Shown here in pieces: positions 44,501 to 50,630 of a stretch of 64,000 nt of DNA. The notes beneath the pieces are model-generated. The model did not search any database, was not told the DNA's origin, and saw nothing but the letters and a program-made list of their open reading frames with translations. Within the stretch, counting starts at the first letter, position 1; each line of letters opens with the position of its first letter. This DNA comes from UBA1189 sp045612065 (GTDB taxonomy: Bacteria; Bacteroidota; Bacteroidia; Bacteroidales; Bacteroidaceae). The position numbers were made by a program, and so were the translations under genes. Where the stretch lies: contig JAZKYH010000066.1 in the NCBI GenBank assembly GCA_045612065.1, forward strand, positions 34,262 to 98,261. Direction: 5' to 3'.

Positions 44501-45843
44501 CCACCGTCGATGCGCACCTCATATTTCTTGGTGGGGTCGCAGCTGAACTCGGGATATGAAGCCACGGCGGCCACCATGTGTCCGGGGAGGTCAATCTCGG
44601 GGAGGATGTCGATATTGCGTTCAGCAGCGTAAGCTACAATCTCGCGCAGGTCGTCCTGTGAGAACCACATGCCACGACCATACTCTGTATCGTCAAAGAA
44701 CTTCTGACCGTCTCCGTTATTGGTGAACGAGCCCGCACGCACAGCACCCACCTCGGTGAGTTTGGGGTATTCGGGAATCTCGATACGCCAGCCCTGGTCA
44801 TCGGTGAGATGCCAGTGGAAGCGGTTAAGCTTATAGAATGCCATGATGTCGAGCACCTTCTTCACCTCATCCTTGTCGAAGAAGTGGCGGGCAACGTCCA
44901 TCATGAAGCCACGATGCTCAAACTGGGGATTATCCATGATGGTCACCACGGGGAGACTCCACGTAGCGCTGCAGTTGTTAGTGCAGAGCTCGCTGGCAAA
45001 GAACTCGCTCGGGAGCAACTGCATCAAGGTCTGCAAGGCATAGAGCTCACCACCAAACGTAGAGGTCTTGATCTCAACGCCGCCCTTCTTCACCTCGAGG
45101 GTGTATCCATCTCGGGGCAGCGTGTTATCGGTGCCAAACCATATCTCACCAGCTTCAGCCACATCTGCAGCCTTCTTCACAGCCAGCGTGATACCCGATG
45201 CAGTCTTCAACTGCGCAGCAAAAGCTTCCACATGCTCCTTCATCTCTTCGCTGTTGTAAGTGATGGCGCTGAGGGCAGCCACGATGAGCGACCCCTCACC
45301 CTCAATCAGTTCCTGCGGATAGGGAATCAAAGAGAACTTTGCCTCACCCTCATAGGCCGAAGCATCCACGAAGGTCACGGGGTTGTTCTGGTCGCCCTTG
45401 TCCCACAGGCCCACGCCGCGGTTCTCATTGGGACCACCCCAAAGGTTCATAGAGACACCCGTGTTGCCCTTGGGCTGAATCTCATAGTTGCTACCATTCG
45501 CCGTGAGGGTAAACTTGCTCACACCCGATGCCGAGGCCGACGCCTGCACCATCTGGTTCTTGGCTGCCGAAGCCACATGGAGCGTATAGCCCTTCTTGTT
45601 GGTCAACTGGTAGCCATTGGTGTTGTCACCCGTCACCTTCCACAGCTGGGCAGCGCTACCCACCGCTGACGAAGTGGTCACATTAGTACCCGACGTCTCA
45701 GCCGTGATGGCATTGCCACCGTTGACAAATTGGATGAGATACCACACCGTGTTCTCGGCCGTACTCACCGTTGGGAAGCCCTGTGCCAGAGCACCCAAAG
45801 CGCATGCCACGAAGGCAAACATCGCAAGAAAATGTCGTTTCAT
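38581..45843 (-). CDS. Secreted GH20-GH84-GH16 triple glycoside hydrolase
   Basis: A 2420-residue protein with three catalytic modules. Signal peptide 1-20. Ricin-like region (about 25-160). GH20 beta-N-acetylhexosaminidase (about 165-690; D486-E487 in HLGGDECPTE). Linker helices and a beta-rich region. The shared domain (about 996-1124). GH84 (about 1141-1640: GLVEGYYGNPYSD, catalytic D1378-D1379 in IFFDDINGA). Two tandem beta-trefoil-like repeats (about 1730-1870 and 1880-2012). GH16 (about 2124-2367: nucleophile E2241 and acid/base E2246 in EIDIWE). The last 33 residues (IYTLQGVRL, LPKGIYIVGGKKV) form a T9SS-type tail. All catalytic residues are intact. Exo-acting HexNAc removal plus an endo-acting GH16 on one chain is unusual. 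It is the first gene of the operon, with a perfect promoter at 45923-45954. Confidence 0.88.
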   Translation of the reverse strand: MKRHFLAMFAFVACALGALAQGFPTVSTAENTVWYLIQFVNGGNAITAETSGTNVTTSSAVGSAAQLWKVTGDNTNGYQLTNKKGYTLHVASAAKNQMVQASASASGVSKFTLTANGSNYEIQPKGNTGVSMNLWGGPNENRGVGLWDKGDQNNPVTFVDASAYEGEAKFSLIPYPQELIEGEGSLIVAALSAITYNSEEMKEHVEAFAAQLKTASGITLAVKKAADVAEAGEIWFGTDNTLPRDGYTLEVKKGGVEIKTSTFGGELYALQTLMQLLPSEFFASELCTNNCSATWSLPVVTIMDNPQFEHRGFMMDVARHFFDKDEVKKVLDIMAFYKLNRFHWHLTDDQGWRIEIPEYPKLTEVGAVRAGSFTNNGDGQKFFDDTEYGRGMWFSQDDLREIVAYAAERNIDILPEIDLPGHMVAAVASYPEFSCDPTKKYEVRIDGGISHDVLNVGKDEVIDFLKCVLGHVAEIFPFPYIHLGGDECPTEQWANNADCLRRVQEEGLAGVQELQSWLVEELGVFLKTEYGKDIVVWDEVLANWNKDNTTTPVIMAWNQSGALSKNAANLGFNSILCPYSHVYIDFPQVPESQMFIDEPYYGGWGTNTIERVYSLNPVAYLEGQEEFCWGAQANLWAETLNDNEELEYCLLPRILALAEVGWLPVEKKDWIGFYRRLQSHDEILDQLGYTYAKHYIEPKEYTATEQAIMEAEEILAASVRGGVGYPAAANYDALQEVLEATKASSLNTDALIEAIAAYKAAPLVQPEAGKTYRILSASTYFKRQYEGSSMYQKGNGVNFHYTPQTEPEELWQFVPSGDGYILTNCYSGGKLSMDTYNAAVTITDKGTPIRMDKATIEAGGYTYIPGAVTLSAVSGYSATVTGSVKRLSAELSGQVYAEDEARLCYNGTWRIEEVTDYTAWLQGMVDKCEHIILTAEPGETNEPTAEALEYLKISVIAPAKAALSEGAVTKEQYDEYAALYLQFQQMERTGIAQGLSEEYYYHLRNVWFGKYAAVNTSSKTVNHQSSKGNGDNYLWQVVKQPGGSVYLINKATGTAAYPASDGDQTIKVGKNYAWTLEERTLDGKTGICIIDAAGANSWYTNPDVWTYLLLKPFWGACTWEFQQTNIKVVEEGGDTPVVPQTDGIFPQPQQVQWGAEKAFDNTVAYNLVGAADADADAVALINKHFATENGTINLTIGERGDAAVAAYESLIPAKSEGYYLKVSKDGVVIAGNDAEGTFYGVQTYLQVAAHAEVKTVTITDWPSISDRGLVEGYYGNPYSDADRKSLLEFFGRTKMNVYIYGPKDDPYHLDRWREDYPAEEAERFEELVAVAKRNKVRFVWAMHPGKDIQWTDADRAASVAKLEKMYALGIRAFSIFFDDINGAEQSKGDKQAEYLNYLNENFVKKHTDVAPIIMCPTQYNKAYTGGNDTYLNALGTTLDAETHIMWTGNSVVDMIGKGDMEWVNTRIKRNAYIWLNYPVTDYCRDHILMGPTFGNDLDIAPLLGGFVSNPMEYAEASKVSLYSIGDYCWNMEAYDADASWESAIKFLMPELSKEFRLFCENNVDLGDNVHGLRRTNESASFVEAREAFNDLMAQGNTASAVASLREHFNLMANAATKLMASNYNPALTVEITPWCEVMNYMALKGLELANMYDALEAAQPETFIESYVRYQEYDEAQSAVRSRDFEGSIRVARPAVGSYHIIPFLKNTLDALVAEYKAHYDFGLDVFPGQEVENGDYFIMYDGKYLTNQSEGVTGTAPAFVEKRDDVKPQRQEWNIAIDPATGRYKIVNRQDDRYLNEKGEFTVSDATNPYEAAWHTYNIMRLANGKYCIQNGGSAKTETWTVSSSRVTKSGSSIVEPACFIFDLVPVNGTAVEAPIVSTRDVYYIMDGDRYLTNTNPGGTGGAPTFQSVATLGDAQEWRITIDAAGKNHYKIASDADGRYINEHGVFGTNAYYADWNTYLILTMDDMCAVQITQSAANNLGAHFWNIKNDRLEVDSELDRQSSYIIKIVAKGEVTGPDPEPGVLKLFTVNGSIDGPDNTALPSKVMAQQALDVVLRGAPGYAAKGLTVRYGVNPNGAEFDAEGNRQWTEKYVAATNGKATIPAEMIEGDVNLYATFEHEEGSEWHLVFSDEFNAENYSQPVADKWMRCQRYSATWNRWLSDSEEVIYLEDGDLVARAIPNPDKASDPVDMITGGIKSNGRFGFTYGYVEARIYNNLWRGNFPAFWMMPEDQSLGWPDCGEIDIWEVIDTENRSYHTVHSNWTYDLGNTGNPKSSFNTNCSYDRYHTYGLAWDATSLIWYLDGKEVGRYTKSTNQSHLDQGQWPFDKHFHLILNQSVGNGAWAANADITHTYETRFDWVRVYQKEGMMNTNGIVDDISVVEQDAPESDAIYTLQGVRLEGSVENLPKGIYIVGGKKVVIK

Positions 45844-45922
45844 AGATTTGTGTTTTTATTGTTGATTATCTGTATATTCAATGGAAGGTATTAGTTTTTG
45901 CCTTCTTGGCATCATATTTCTG

Positions 45923-45954
45923 CAAAGATATGACATTTGCTTGACATATGCAAA
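45923..45954 (-). promoter_or_regulatory. Promoter of the two giant glycosidase genes, with overlapping inverted repeat
   Basis: On the minus strand TTTG (45951-45954), 20 bases, then TATCTTTG (45923-45930). ATTTGC (45935-45940) and GCAAAT (45950-45955) form an inverted repeat with a 9-base centre over the -33 box, a plausible operator. The leader is about 70 bases. Confidence 0.75.
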
Positions 45955-46044
45955 TCCGACGGGCCACATTCTCTCGCACGCGTGCATAATGCGCCCGTTC
46001 CACACCTCAATTTGCACCAACAAGAGCCGCACTGCGCCCGAAGA

Positions 46045-46076
46045 TTTGCAGCATTCAAAACTTTCCACTACCTTTG
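46045..46076 (+). promoter_or_regulatory. Promoter of the divergent GH20 gene
   Basis: TTTG (46045-46048), 20 bases, then TACCTTTG (46069-46076). The start codon at 46110 is 33 bases downstream. Confidence 0.82.
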
Positions 46077-46109
46077 TTAGCATCAAGAAACATTAAACCC
46101 CACAGAACC

Positions 46110-47687
46110 ATGAGAAGAATCCTCACCGCAATCGCCGCCATCCTATGCATTGCTATGGCAAGTCACGCACAAGACAACCTCTCGGCCTTGATGCCCATGC
46201 CCAACCACGTAGAGCAGTCCAAGGGCAAGCCCTACCGCATCATCGAGGGGCGCACGACCATTGCCTGCGCCAGCGAGGAGCAGCAGTTCGTGGCCGAGTC
46301 CCTGGCCAGCATCATCGAGCATCGCACGGGAGTGAGCGTACCCGTCGTTACCGATAAAAATGCCGACATCACCCTCGACCTCGACCCCACCCTGCAGGGC
46401 AGCGAGCACTACCGCATCAGCATCACGCGCAAGGGCATCGCCCTCACGGGCAGCACCACAGCAGCCCTCTACCGTGCCGTGATGACCATGGACCAACTCC
46501 TCATGGGTGACCTCCACGCCACAGCACGGGGCGAGGTGAGCCCCATCGTCATCGACGACAGCCCACGTTATGAGCGCCGCGCCATGATGCTCGACCCCGC
46601 ACGTCACTTCCTCCCCGTGGATGAGGTGAAGCACTTCATCGACCAGATGGCCAAGTTCAAGTACAACGTATTGCAGATACACCTCACCGACGACCAAGGC
46701 TGGCGCGTGGCCATCCACAGCCACCCCCATCTGGCCAGCCAGCAGCACTACACGCAGGACGACCTGCGCGACATCATCCGCTATGCCGCCGAGCGACACA
46801 TCGAGGTGGTGCCCGAGGTGGACATACCGGGACACACCGTGGCCATCCTTGCCGCCTACCCCGAACTGAGTTGCTCGCACCTGAAGACCGACACCGTCGT
46901 CGTGGGCCACACCACCAACCGCATGGTGTGCGCAGCCAACGAACTGAGTTACACGATACTGACCGATGTCATCAACGAACTTGCCGCCCTCTTCCCCTCG
47001 CCCTACATCCACCTCGGTGGCGACGAGGCAGCCGTGCCGGCCAACTGGGCACAGTGTGCCGACTGCCAGGCCATGATGCACGCGCAAGGCTACACCAAGG
47101 CGACCCAACTGATGACACCCTTCTTCGACCGCATACTCGAGGCGGTGCGTGCCAACGGCAAGCATGCCATCCTCTGGTGCGAACTCGACAACATCTACCC
47201 GCCCGCCAACGACTACCTCTTCCCCTACCCCGAGGATGTGACACTCGTCACCTGGCGCTGGGGCCTCAGCCCCACCTGTCTCACGCTGACCCGTCAGCAC
47301 GGACACCCCATCCTCATGGCACCGGGCGAGTATGCCTACCTCGACTATCCGCAGTGGACGAACGACTTCCCCGAGTTCAACAACTGGGGCATGCCCCTCT
47401 CGACCCTCGAGAACTGCTACAAGTTTGACCCCGGCTATGGCCGCCCCGCCGAGGAGCAAGCCCACGTGCAGGGCGTGATGGGCACCCTCTGGGCCGAAGC
47501 CATCCCCAACATACACCGCGCCACCTACATGGCCTTCCCGCGCGCCATGGCACTGGCCGAGGCGGGATGGACCGAGATGCCGCAACGCAGCTGGGAGTCG
47601 TTCAAGGAACGTCTCTTCCCGAACCTCTACGACCTCATCAAGAGTGGCGTATCGGTGCGCGTGCCGTACGAAATTGTGGAGAAATAA
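46110..47687 (+). CDS. GH20 beta-N-acetylhexosaminidase
   Basis: A 525-residue exo-enzyme that removes terminal beta-GlcNAc or beta-GalNAc. Signal peptide 1-21 (RRILTAIAAILCIAMASHAQ). An N-terminal GH20b-type domain (about 25-150) precedes the catalytic barrel, with the substrate-assisted pair D305-E306 in HLGGDEAAV. HLTDDQGWR, PEVDIPGH and GTLWAEAI are also typical. I start at the ATG 46110; a TTG 36 bases upstream lies inside the promoter. It is divergent from the giant glycosidase operon, sharing a 266-base control region. The gene is visibly richer in GC than its neighbours, with C-ending codons, and the antisense frame is open for 480 codons as a by-product. Confidence 0.93.
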   Translation: MRRILTAIAAILCIAMASHAQDNLSALMPMPNHVEQSKGKPYRIIEGRTTIACASEEQQFVAESLASIIEHRTGVSVPVVTDKNADITLDLDPTLQGSEHYRISITRKGIALTGSTTAALYRAVMTMDQLLMGDLHATARGEVSPIVIDDSPRYERRAMMLDPARHFLPVDEVKHFIDQMAKFKYNVLQIHLTDDQGWRVAIHSHPHLASQQHYTQDDLRDIIRYAAERHIEVVPEVDIPGHTVAILAAYPELSCSHLKTDTVVVGHTTNRMVCAANELSYTILTDVINELAALFPSPYIHLGGDEAAVPANWAQCADCQAMMHAQGYTKATQLMTPFFDRILEAVRANGKHAILWCELDNIYPPANDYLFPYPEDVTLVTWRWGLSPTCLTLTRQHGHPILMAPGEYAYLDYPQWTNDFPEFNNWGMPLSTLENCYKFDPGYGRPAEEQAHVQGVMGTLWAEAIPNIHRATYMAFPRAMALAEAGWTEMPQRSWESFKERLFPNLYDLIKSGVSVRVPYEIVEK

Positions 47688-47762
47688 AATTAGACAAACA
47701 ACATGGATGTTTGCCGCGAAAATATTATTTCACACAAAAGATCCCGAATATAATTATTTCCC

Positions 47763-47896
47763 AACCACGAATCGGCACGAATTCACACGAAACGAAGTTC
47801 GCTGGCCATGGGAAAAGCAATTCCTGCATCACTATCGCTCGTACGCTGTCAACACCAACGTGGAGCATTAGTGAAGATTGGTGGAAATTAGTGGTT
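47763..47896. repeat. Composite dispersed repeat between GH20 and rnhB
   Basis: The ends are AACCACGAAT (47763-47772) and ATTAGTGGTT (47887-47896), an imperfect inverted repeat of the same type as at 137-204. Nested inside is a segment (TTCGCTGGCCATGGGAAAAG, from about 47799) similar to part of the repeat at 30897-31015. It looks like one dispersed repeat inside another. The rest of the 230-base gap has no gene. Confidence 0.55.
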
Positions 47897-47917
47897 TAAA
47901 AGAACAAAAACGCCCGA

Positions 47918-48580
47918 CTATCCGAAGTCGAGCGAGAGTTGGCCATCGCCAAGGAGGTTGTAACTCATGCGATGATAGGGCGTTAGGCCATGCCCCTTGA
48001 TGCCTGCGCGGTGCTTTGCCGTGGGGTAGCCCTTGTTGTGGTCCCAGTCGTAGTGGGGATACTCCTCGTGCAGGCGGTTCATATAGTCGTCGCGGTAGGT
48101 CTTGGCCAGAATCGAGGCCGCGGCAATGTTCATCAGTTTGCCATCGCCCTTGACCACCGTCTGGTGCGGCGTATCGCCATAGGGCTTGAACTTATTACCA
48201 TCCACCACGACATACTCGGGGCGCACCTTCAATGCATCCAGTGCACGGTGCATGGCGAGGATAGAGGCATTGAGGATGTTTATCTCATCAATCTCCTTGG
48301 CCGTCACGATGCCGAGCGCCCACGCCAGGGCATCGCGCTCGATATCTTCGCGCAGGGCATAGCGCTGCTTCTCGGTGAGCTGCTTCGAGTCGTTGAGCAG
48401 GGGGTGCGAGTAGTCGGGCGGCAATATCACCGCCGCAGCATACACATCACCGGCAAGGCATCCGCGACCCGCTTCGTCGCAGCCCGCCTCTACCAAATGG
48501 GGATTGAGGCAAGGGAGGAGGCCCCCCTCATTCCCCCCATGGGGGGATGACTGAGATTTATCTTTTCTGCACTTAGCCAT
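47918..48580 (-). CDS. rnhB: Ribonuclease HII
   Basis: A 220-residue endonuclease that cuts the RNA strand of RNA-DNA hybrids and excises ribonucleotides from DNA. Catalytic residues are D35 and E36 (GCDEAGRG) and D127 (VVVDGNKF); NDSKQLTEKQR and NIAAASILAKTYRD are also conserved. The first 20 residues (with SPHGGNEGG) are not part of the family. They are encoded across a GC-rich palindrome at 48533-48546. Relatives start near LLPYLN, but here no start codon exists at that point. The promoter at 48616-48646 supports the upstream ATG. Confidence 0.94.
   Translation of the reverse strand: MAKCRKDKSQSSPHGGNEGGLLPCLNPHLVEAGCDEAGRGCLAGDVYAAAVILPPDYSHPLLNDSKQLTEKQRYALREDIERDALAWALGIVTAKEIDEINILNASILAMHRALDALKVRPEYVVVDGNKFKPYGDTPHQTVVKGDGKLMNIAAASILAKTYRDDYMNRLHEEYPHYDWDHNKGYPTAKHRAGIKGHGLTPYHRMSYNLLGDGQLSLDFG
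48533..48546. repeat. GC palindrome inside the rnhB start region
   Basis: CCCCCCATGGGGGG is a perfect palindrome. With the flanking TCAT and ATGA it extends to about 23 bases with one bulged base. It lies within codons 12-20 of rnhB, in frame. Confidence 0.75.
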
Positions 48581-48615
48581 ATATTTATGTTCGTAATGTC
48601 TGTATCAATATACTA

Positions 48616-48646
48616 CAAAGGTAGCGAATAGTTCCAACTCCTGCAA
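48616..48646 (-). promoter_or_regulatory. Promoter of rnhB
   Basis: On the minus strand TTG (48644-48646), 20 bases, then TACCTTTG (48616-48623). The leader to the ATG is about 29 bases. Confidence 0.65.
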
Positions 48647-48647
48647 C

Positions 48648-49239
48648 AGCAATAAAAATATTGCTTCTGCCAAATAAAGTGCCGTAGTGTCACCAAGAGA
48701 CGATATCACCATTATAATCAACCACTTAGCGGCGACACTTCCAACATACTGCAAACAAATACCACTAGGCAGCGATAAGATCTTATGGAGCAAGATCAAG
48801 AATCCGTTTGGTCTTTATTTCAAGTTTAGTCTTACGGTTTGTATGGTATACCATCATTGATTGGAGTCGAGCATACGCGCAGATGCAGCCGTACAAACGC
48901 GCGTATGGTCGCGAGCATTCGCGTAGATGGTCGCCATCAATCGCATAATTCCCGGTACATAAATAGACGAAGCGCACTATAAGAACCTCCAATATTCTTG
49001 CACTGAAACTTCACGAGAGACTTAGTGCAATATCGCTTTGGCTACACACACCCACTGACACGAAAGTTTGAGCACGAAGTGTCGCCATCAACCTGCTGAA
49101 TATCAGCACACAGAGTCGCATCGGCGACACTTCGGCAGATAACGTCGACAAAGGTGATATTTCAGCACACGAGTTTAGGCACATTTACATCGATATGCTC
49201 TTGAAGACATATGTATCATATCCTATACATTCATAACAA
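48648..49239. other. Gene-free region rich in inverted and direct repeats
   Basis: No credible gene is seen; the short frames here lack family features. Repeats include the palindrome ATGGTATACCAT (48843-48854), CATACGCGC/GCGCGTATG (48872-48880 with 48899-48907), a near-direct CGAGCATACGCG / CGAGCATTCGCG pair, and a perfect 12-bp inverted repeat CGAAGTGTCGCC/GGCGACACTTCG (49075-49086 with 49123-49134). GGCGACACTT also appears near 48731. Confidence 0.6.
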
Positions 49240-50529
49240 TTAGAAGAACAGCCATTGCACAACGATATATATGGGCAGTAGCACAACGAGAGAGAACTTG
49301 AAGATGTAACTAAAGAAACTGGGCATCTTGATACGATGCTCTTCGGCGATGGCCTTGACCATGAGGTTAGGGCCGTTGCCGATGTAGGTCATGGCGCCGA
49401 AGAAGACGGCTGCTGTGGCGATGGCCTTGAGCAGGTGCTCGGGTACTCCGGCTACGAGGGGCGACAGATCGGCAAGTCCCATGGCTATGGTGTGGAAGGC
49501 AAGTGCCGTGGGGGTGTTGTCGAGTACTGAGCTGAGCGTGCCTGTAGCAAAAAAGAACTGCGTGGATGAGCGTAGCCCCAACTCTGTGGCATGGGCATTA
49601 AGGAAGAGCAACGCGGGAATCATTGTCACGAAGATGCCGAAGAAAAGCACGGTGACCTCATTGAGGGGATGCCACGAGTAGTGGTTGCGTTTGCGTACGA
49701 CATGCTTGGTGGTTGATAGTGAGAGGCAGATGATACCAATCAGTACATATTCGCGCAGGAATCGCAGGGCGAGTGGTCCTTCGCTACCCATGGAGGGGAT
49801 GTAGTTATCGTTGAGGAACGCTACTGCGAGTACGATAAGCAGGAGGTAGAGAAGGTTTATCTTACCGTGGATGCGAAGAGGCTCTACATTGTCTTCATTG
49901 GCATCGATGACGGTCTGTCGCTCGCGGCGATAGAAGAAGAGGTCTACACAGAAGTAGATGGCAAGGAGTACCACTCCTGTAAACAGCCATGCAGGGAAGA
50001 GTTGCAGGAACCAGGTGAACTCAGCTCCGCGCAGGTAAAGCATAAATAGTGGTGGGTCGCCCAAGGGGGTGAGCAGTCCGCCACAGTTGGCGACGGAAGC
50101 GATGAAGAAGAGGATGGTGTGGGTCTTGAAGTGTCGCTCACGTATAGTATTGATGAGTGGCCGTATGAGCAGCATGGCGGCTCCCGTAGTACCTATGATG
50201 GAGGCAATCACATAGCCCACGGCAAGGAATGCCGTAGTCACATGAGGGCGTGTAAGTAGGTTACCACTCACATGGATGCCACCAGTGACTACATAGAGCG
50301 CCAGCAACAAAACAATGAAGGGAATATATTCAAACAACATCTGGTGCCCAAGGAGGCTACCTTTACCAGTCACGATAAGGTGAGCTGCAGTGGGTAGGCT
50401 CCAGAGCAGCGATATCTGTAGTTTGTGGAAATTGCTCTCCCACCAATGTGGTGCGCATAGTGGTAGTATGGCTATGCACAGGAGCATCATACAGAAGGGG
50501 AGCATCGTCCACCATTCGATGGGGTTCAT
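49240..50529 (-). CDS. Sodium:proton antiporter / CitMHS-like ion transporter
   Basis: A 429-residue integral membrane protein with about 11-12 hydrophobic segments. Family-like features are SIIGTTGAAMLLIRPLI, ANCGGLLTPLGDPPLFM in the first half, and SSVLDNTPTALAFHTIA plus MTYIGNGPNLMVKAIAEE in the second. These twin loops with GDPP and GNGPN are typical of the ion-transporter superfamily members annotated as NhaD-like or CitMHS-like sodium:proton antiporters. Substrate cannot be fixed from sequence. It is first of five consecutive transporter genes on the minus strand in map order, though a terminator-like hairpin (50563-50590) separates it from nptA. Confidence 0.8.
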   Translation of the reverse strand: MNPIEWWTMLPFCMMLLCIAILPLCAPHWWESNFHKLQISLLWSLPTAAHLIVTGKGSLLGHQMLFEYIPFIVLLLALYVVTGGIHVSGNLLTRPHVTTAFLAVGYVIASIIGTTGAAMLLIRPLINTIRERHFKTHTILFFIASVANCGGLLTPLGDPPLFMLYLRGAEFTWFLQLFPAWLFTGVVLLAIYFCVDLFFYRRERQTVIDANEDNVEPLRIHGKINLLYLLLIVLAVAFLNDNYIPSMGSEGPLALRFLREYVLIGIICLSLSTTKHVVRKRNHYSWHPLNEVTVLFFGIFVTMIPALLFLNAHATELGLRSSTQFFFATGTLSSVLDNTPTALAFHTIAMGLADLSPLVAGVPEHLLKAIATAAVFFGAMTYIGNGPNLMVKAIAEEHRIKMPSFFSYIFKFSLVVLLPIYIVVQWLFF

Positions 50530-50562
50530 GTTTTTTTATGTTGAAAATGAATAAATGCAAGA

Positions 50563-50590
50563 CAATTGGGTAACAGAGGTTACCCAATTG
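50563..50590 (-). terminator. Terminator after the Na/Pi transporter gene
   Basis: CAATTGGGTAAC (50563-50574) pairs with GTTACCCAATTG (50579-50590) around AGAG. It is 40 bases beyond the stop of the 50631-52367 gene, with T-rich sequence after it on the minus strand. Confidence 0.75.
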
Positions 50591-50630
50591 CCCCAAAAGA
50601 TTTTTTCATAGGGAATCTGAGTCCTTTAGG

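Noticed and set aside
46143..47585. 480-codon open frame on the minus strand opposite the GH20 gene
   Set aside because: It mirrors the GC-rich codon bias of the real plus-strand GH20, has no recognisable domain, and its composition (Val/Gly/His-rich) is typical of an antisense shadow.
32599..47687. Canonical polysaccharide utilisation locus
   Set aside because: No SusC-like or SusD-like gene and no hybrid two-component or ECF regulator occurs nearby, so the term would be misleading.
48605..48992. Two short minus-strand frames in the gap upstream of rnhB
   Set aside because: No family similarity, one crosses the rnhB promoter, and the region is dominated by inverted repeats.
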